A stretch of 64,000 nt of DNA from Kitasatospora sp044457565 (lineage in GTDB: Bacteria > Actinomycetota > Actinomycetes > Streptomycetales > Streptomycetaceae): NCBI RefSeq assembly GCF_044457565.1, contig NZ_JBITGZ010000035.1, forward strand, positions 1-64,000. The letters run 5' to 3'. Below, one piece after another: positions 60,091 to 64,000 of the stretch. The notes below the pieces were generated by a model. That model saw only the letters and a program-made list of their open reading frames with translations. It was not told the origin of the DNA and searched no databases. Positions within the stretch are counted from its first letter, which is position 1. Each line of letters starts with the position of its first letter. The translations under genes were made by a program, and so were the position numbers.

Positions 60091-60160
60091 GGGCACGCCG
60101 CGGCACGGTCCGACAGCGGACCCCGGTCGCTTCAGCTCTCTCCACCCCCAGTCATTTCAG

Positions 60161-61146
60161 TCAGGCCGTGGGCTGGGTCGATCCGGCCTGCTCGGGGCGG
60201 AACACCGCCTTGATGAGCCGGTCCAGGGCCTTCGGGAACTCCTGTGCCGGGTCGGTGGCGGTGTCCCCGGTGGTCAGGCCGGCGGTCAGGGTCCTGCGGC
60301 CGTCGGGGGTGCTGATCATCAGTGCTCCGAAGCCGCCCGGGGCGCCGCCGTTGTGGTGGACGACGGTGCCGTGGTCCGGGCCCAGGTCCTGAACGAACAG
60401 CCCGAGGCCGTAGCCGAGCATCCCGTGCGGCTTGCGCATCTCGTCCAGCAGCGGGGCGGGCAGGATCTCGCCGCCCAGCAGTGCGGAGAGGAAGGTGTGG
60501 AGGTCCTGGGTGGTGGAGATCATGTCGCCGGCACCGACCAGCAGGGAGAGGTTCTGGCGGGTGACGTCGGCCACGTTCCACTGCTCGGCGTCCTGGTAGC
60601 GGTAGTAGCCGTGGGCGTGCGGCTCGGGGAGTTCCGGGGAGGTGCCGGGTACCGCGGTGTCCCGCAGCCCGAGCGGCTCCAGGATCCGTCGCTGCATCTC
60701 CTCGGCGTACGGGAGGCCGCTGATTTCCTCGATCAGCAGCACGGGCCGCCGTGTAGTTGGTGTTGGAGTAGCTCTGGTCCGTCCCCGGCTCGAACCGCGC
60801 CGGCTTGGAGAGCGCGAACTGCACCAGTTCCTCCGGCCGGTAGCTGTGGAAGCGGTTGTCCACCCGCGCCTGTCCGGCCGCGGGGAGCCCCGGCACGAAC
60901 GTCCCGTCGGGGTCGAGGTCACCGGTGTAGCTGGCCAACCCGCTGGTGTGCTGCAGCAGCATCCACACGGTGATCCGCTCGTCCGGCCCGAACTGGGGCA
61001 GGTGGTCGGCCACCGGGGTGTCCAATGCGGTCTCGCCGTCGGCCACCAGCTGCAGGATCAGGGTTGCGACGAAGGTCCGGGCGGTCCTGCCCGGCAGTGG
61101 CCTGCGACAGGACGAGCTCGTCCTGGTGGGTGGGGGTGACGGACAT
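60161..61146 (-). pseudogene. Frameshifted serine hydrolase (class C beta-lactamase-like)
   Basis: Pieces in different frames make a beta-lactamase/DD-peptidase-fold hydrolase. They are an N-terminal part with FVATLILQLVADG and HTSGLASYTG, the YxN motif in SYSNTNY, then after a frameshift near 60755 a C-terminal part with HNGGAPGGFGALM as the third active-site motif. Near the N-terminus another shift removes the nucleophile SxxK motif. With at least two shifts the enzyme cannot be made intact. Confidence 0.7.
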
Positions 61147-61157
61147 GGGAGCAATTG

Positions 61158-61790
61158 TCAAGATCTGTGGATGCGTTCCTCCGGAGTGTTTCGGGTGACG
61201 TCGGTGGTGGGGCCGTGGCCGTCTGACGCGGAGCTCCTCGTGGCGGCCGAGGCTCGCTGACGGATCCAGGTGACGACGGCGTCCATGTCGACGGGGCCGG
61301 TGGTGTCGACATGGAGCGTGGTGCTGATGTGCAGGGGTTCGGCGGTGTGCTGCCAGTGCCCCCACTCGGCGTCGGTCAGCAGTTCGCCGTGAATCGGATG
61401 CCGCGGATGGCGGTCTTCGAAGCGGCGGCGGGCGATCTCCACGGGGACATGGCACCAGATCTCCAGCGGCTGCTGGAGATCTGCGTGTTGAAGGCCCTGC
61501 ATGACGAAGTGCCGGGAGTCCTTCGGCCAGCAGGACTCCCGGACCGCACCGCCGGGGGCTTGTGCGAGCAGGACTCACATGGTCTCGCTGGCCGCCGCGC
61601 CGAGGGCGGCGTTCCAGCGCCGCTGCGGCCCGCCGTGCGGCGGTTCGGTGCCCAGGACGTCGGCGTGGGCCTCCTTGATCGTGTCCTTGCTGAACAGCGG
61701 CAGCCCCATGCGCTGCGACAGGGCACGAGCCAGGGTTGTCTTGCCGGCACCGGGCAGTCCGTTGACCAGGACGACGAGAGGTCGGGTCAT
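61158..61790 (-). pseudogene. P-loop kinase gene with an in-frame stop
   Basis: The frame from ATG 61790 has Walker A GLPGAGKTT (11-19) followed by LFSKDTIKEAHADVL, like small-molecule kinases of the AAA_33 or chloramphenicol-phosphotransferase type. A TGA at 61575-61577 interrupts it after 71 codons. The same frame then continues with VLLAQAPGGAVRESCW and the family-like WCHVPVEIARRRFEDRHPRH to a stop at 61158. It is one gene of about 210 codons broken by a single stop; a base-calling error is possible. The start overlaps the IS256 transposase stop. Confidence 0.65.
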
Positions 61791-62995
61791 GCCGCGACCG
61801 CCTCTGCGCGCTCGACGAGCAGGCCTCGTTCGAAGCGGGCTCCGGCGCGGACAAGCGGGACCAGGTGGGCGCCGTTGACGGCCCGCCAGCGGGCCTGAGC
61901 GGACTCGATCAGCTTGAAGACCACGGCCAGCCCGGCCGCGCGGCTGCCGGCGCCCCGGGTGACCTTGGTCCGGTGGCGGACGGTGGCGGACGGTGGCGAA
62001 GGTCGATTCGATCGGGTTGGTGGTCCGTAGGTGGATCCAGTGCTCGGCGGGGTAGTCGTAGAAGGTCAGCAGCACGTCTTCATCGTTGGTGATCTTCGCG
62101 ACGGCCTTGGGGAACTTCGCCCCGTAGAGCTTGGCGAACGTGCGGATCGCCGCGCTGGCGAGGTTCTTGTCCTCGGCGTTGTAGATGTCCTGGATCGCCT
62201 TCTTCGCCGCGGGCTGGGCGGACTTGGGCAGTGCGTCGAGGACGTTGGCGGTCTTGTGCACCCAGCAGCGTTGCTCGGCCGTGTCGGGGAGGACCTCCCG
62301 CCGGGCCTTCCAGAACCCGAGCGCGCCGTCGCCGACCGCCAGGACAGGGGCGCGCATGCCCCGGCGGGCGCAGTCACGCATCAGTGCCGCCCACGCCTCG
62401 GCCGACTCGCGGTAGCCGTCGTCCAGGGCGATGAGCTCCTTGGCGCCGTCGGCCCGCACGCCGATGAGGACGAGCACGGCGGCCTTGGCCTCCTCCAGCC
62501 GTATGCGCAGGTGGACCCCGTCGGCCCACACGTAGACGTAGTCCGTCGCGGACAAGTCGCGATCCATGAACGCCTGGTGGTCCGCCTGCCACTGCGTGGT
62601 CAGCCGGGTGACGGTGGCCGGCGACAGTCCGGCCGAGCTGCCCAGGAACTGCTCCATCGCTGGCACGAAGTCGCCGGTGGACAGGCCGTGCAGGTAGAGC
62701 AGCGGCAGTACCTCCGCGATCTTCGGGGACTTGCGGCACCACGCGGCAGGAACGCCGACGAGAACCATTTGCGCTCGCCCGTCGCCTCGTCGACGCGCTT
62801 GTCGTTGACCCGGGGCGCCTTCACCTCGACCACCCCGGCCGACGTGGTCACCTTCCGCGGCTGGTGGTGGCCGTTGCGGACCACCAGGCGGGCGGCCCGC
62901 CTCGTCGCGCTCGTTGGTCAACTCGGCTATATAGGAGTCGACTTCGGCCTCCAGCGTGGCGGCCAGCATCCGCCGCGCTCCTTCACGGACGATCT
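61789..62995 (-). pseudogene. Frameshifted IS256-family transposase
   Basis: Segments in several frames form a Mutator/IS256 transposase: MLAATLEAEVDSYIAELTNE, then RKVTTSAGVVEVKAPRVNDK, then the long catalytic part with the DDE aspartates in VYVWADGVHLRI and LAVGDGALGF and the glutamate area NPIESTFATVRHR. After another shift the C-terminal helix GLAVVFKLIESAQARWRAVN follows. A tandem GGTGGCGGAC duplication lies at the last shift (about 61974-61995). At least three shifts make it inactive. Its TGA overlaps the ATG of the kinase remnant. Confidence 0.8.
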
Positions 62996-63161
62996 AGTCC
63001 AACAGGGAGCCGTCTCGCGTCGACCCATCGGTGTTGACTACGGTGAGCACGGGCGTGCCTTCCCGGCCGACGCTGCAACGTCGGCCTACTCGGTGACCTT
63101 CAATCGATCACTCGGGAAGGTGCGCCTCCCGAAGCCGATCCACAGGTCCTGAGCATTGCTC

Positions 63162-63281
63162 GTTGGCCCCGATCACCACCACCTTCATCGACAGCCGGCG
63201 CTCCAGCGCGGGGGCGACCAGCGGGGCGACCACACCGCCGACTGCGGCGACGCCGAACATCACGCCGATCGCGGCGGACGA
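63162..63281 (-). pseudogene. Fragment of an MFS transporter
   Basis: Forty codons read SSAAIGVMFGVAAVGGVVAP then LVAPALERRLSMKVVVIGAN, the pattern of a membrane helix, the cytoplasmic loop and the next helix of a major-facilitator exporter. No other part of the transporter is present on either side. It is a small inactive remnant. The surrounding stretch 62996-63475 has no other supported feature. Confidence 0.55.
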
Positions 63282-63475
63282 CTGTCGACCTTGCGATACG
63301 ACAGCATCGCCGCTTTCATGGCAGGACTCTCCTGATGGATAGTCAGGGTGGTCGTCGGGTATCGCTGAGCTGGGACGTTGTGGCTCGCCGATGCTCTGGA
63401 GGAGCGTCCGAGGCCCGCACCTCTCGGGTGACTCGATATCGGGTGGCTGGCGATTGCACCGATTTGCTGGTGACG

Positions 63476-63871
63476 TCACTGCGCACTACTGGCCAACCGC
63501 CCGACTGGAGCCTGTGCGTGGATCTCGCCTGCCTCGAAGGACACTCGCTTTCCCGGGCCGGCGAGCACGACGGATGTCCCGTCGAGAGTGACGGCAGTGA
63601 TGGGGTCGGTGGACCACCCGTCCACCGCAAGGTTCTCCACGTGAGTGCAGACCAGGAAGAACTCGACCGCGTTGTGTCCTTGCGCGTGCCATAGGGCAGC
63701 GGCTCCGGCTGGGACGGCGAAGGCGAAGAACCCCAAGGTGACGGACGCTTCGCGTTCGTCGATGTGGACTGAGATCAGGGCGTAGTCGGTCAGCGGCGGC
63801 GGGGGCGTGCCAAGGACCTCGCGGAGCGTCTCGGGATTGGCCACCTCGCAAGACCAGTCTCGGTCAGTCAT
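63476..63871 (-). CDS. Probable immunity protein (Imm50-like)
   Basis: A 131-residue protein. The pattern LTDYALISVHIDEREASVTL, AVEFFLVCTHVENLAVDGW and the beta-rich end resemble small immunity proteins annotated as Imm50 in Streptomyces; I rate this as a memory-based match. The gene directly follows, with its ATG overlapping the end of, a gene cut by the window edge, which fits a toxin-immunity pair. Its job would be to neutralise that toxin in the cytoplasm. Confidence 0.55.
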   Translation of the reverse strand: MTDRDWSCEVANPETLREVLGTPPPPLTDYALISVHIDEREASVTLGFFAFAVPAGAAALWHAQGHNAVEFFLVCTHVENLAVDGWSTDPITAVTLDGTSVVLAGPGKRVSFEAGEIHAQAPVGRLASSAQ

Positions 63872-64000
63872 AGAACGCCTTCCTGGTCGTGGGTGGCAGC
63901 ACCCGGTGCAGATGCCGATCGACTCGGCTCTCGAACCAGCGCTGAGCGGTATAGGGGTCCGCGTCGCCGGAGCGATACGCGTTGAGATGGCTGGCCTTGA
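63864..64000 (-). CDS. 3' end of a gene cut by the window edge, possible toxin
   Basis: The last 44 codons read ASHLNAYRSGDADPYTAQRW then FESRVDRHLHRVLPPTTRKA-FYD and a stop at 63864. The stop overlaps the start of the immunity-like gene by 8 bases. A basic, histidine-containing C-terminal end followed by a small immunity-like gene is the usual layout of polymorphic toxins, but the toxin domain itself is not visible here. The rest of the gene lies beyond 64000. Confidence 0.45.
   Translation of the reverse strand, partial: KASHLNAYRSGDADPYTAQRWFESRVDRHLHRVLPPTTRKAFYD

Noticed and set aside
1..64000. CRISPR arrays, rRNA operons, complete tRNA genes
   Set aside because: No regular repeat-spacer array, no rRNA-like stretch and no complete cloverleaf was seen on either strand, although eye reading can miss a tRNA.

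Overview
The window looks like Streptomyces or a close relative. GC is very high, third positions are almost always G or C, and GTG starts, overlapping ATGA/GTGA gene junctions and several Streptomyces-type protein families are common. The first ~130 bases are G/C homopolymer that is probably poor sequence. The whole window is accessory DNA: two small-molecule-type gene sets, one large DNA phosphorothioation (Dnd) island, several insertion sequences, tRNA-derived attachment-site repeats, and a decaying right end. Functions were read from motifs by eye; no database search was possible.

Left part (1-17.5 kb). Two small cysteine-rich proteins, two Nudix hydrolases, a truncated class III aminotransferase and a complete IS630-type element (2561-3703, flanked by TA) come before a methyltransferase. 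A tightly coupled eight-gene minus-strand operon (15404 down to 5590) follows. It encodes a kinase/nucleotidyltransferase fusion, a 670-residue radical SAM/SPASM protein, a GT4 glycosyltransferase, a second radical SAM/SPASM protein, a PLP decarboxylase, a GT2-like protein, a sulfotransferase and an APS-kinase-like protein. A stand-alone arginyl-tRNA synthetase is divergent from it. This looks like an uncharacterised natural-product or modified-peptide pathway.

Middle (17.7-36.1 kb). The dnd island has dndBCDE on the minus strand and dndA divergent from it, as in S. lividans. A perfect inverted repeat, fitting TACGT(N10)ACGTA, lies between them. A Dnd-type methyltransferase gene converges on dndA. 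I find no dndFGH restriction genes. Instead the island has a DUF262-DUF1524 (SspE/GmrSD-like) protein, a 730-residue DGQHR protein, and two homologous copies of a three-gene operon: an HTH protein, a GIY-YIG nuclease and a GHKL (Hsp90-like) ATPase. The copies sit on either side of the dnd core and point outward. This is the best candidate for an undescribed system: phosphorothioation paired with a new effector set.

Right-middle (36.2-49 kb). A broken IS4-type transposase is cut off exactly at a 39-bp tRNA-Pro(GGG) 3'-end repeat. A second copy lies at 46773-46811, next to a tyrosine integrase. Between them are an aminoglycoside-phosphotransferase-like gene, an XRE/TPR regulator, an RsbW-like ATPase, a clavaminate-synthase-like oxygenase, an amidohydrolase, a third radical SAM protein and an archaeal-type aspartyl-tRNA synthetase. 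This is a second small pathway that again carries its own aminoacyl-tRNA synthetase.

Right end (49-64 kb). Intact genes include a VIT-family transporter, an NfeD-like/SPFH pair, a cold-shock protein, a DEAD-box helicase, a CBS protein and a MerR regulator. Many broken genes surround them: thioredoxin reductase, ferredoxin, TPR regulator, serine hydrolase, P-loop kinase, MFS transporter, and IS5, IS1380 and IS256 transposases. The window ends in a probable toxin-immunity gene pair, with the toxin gene cut by the edge.
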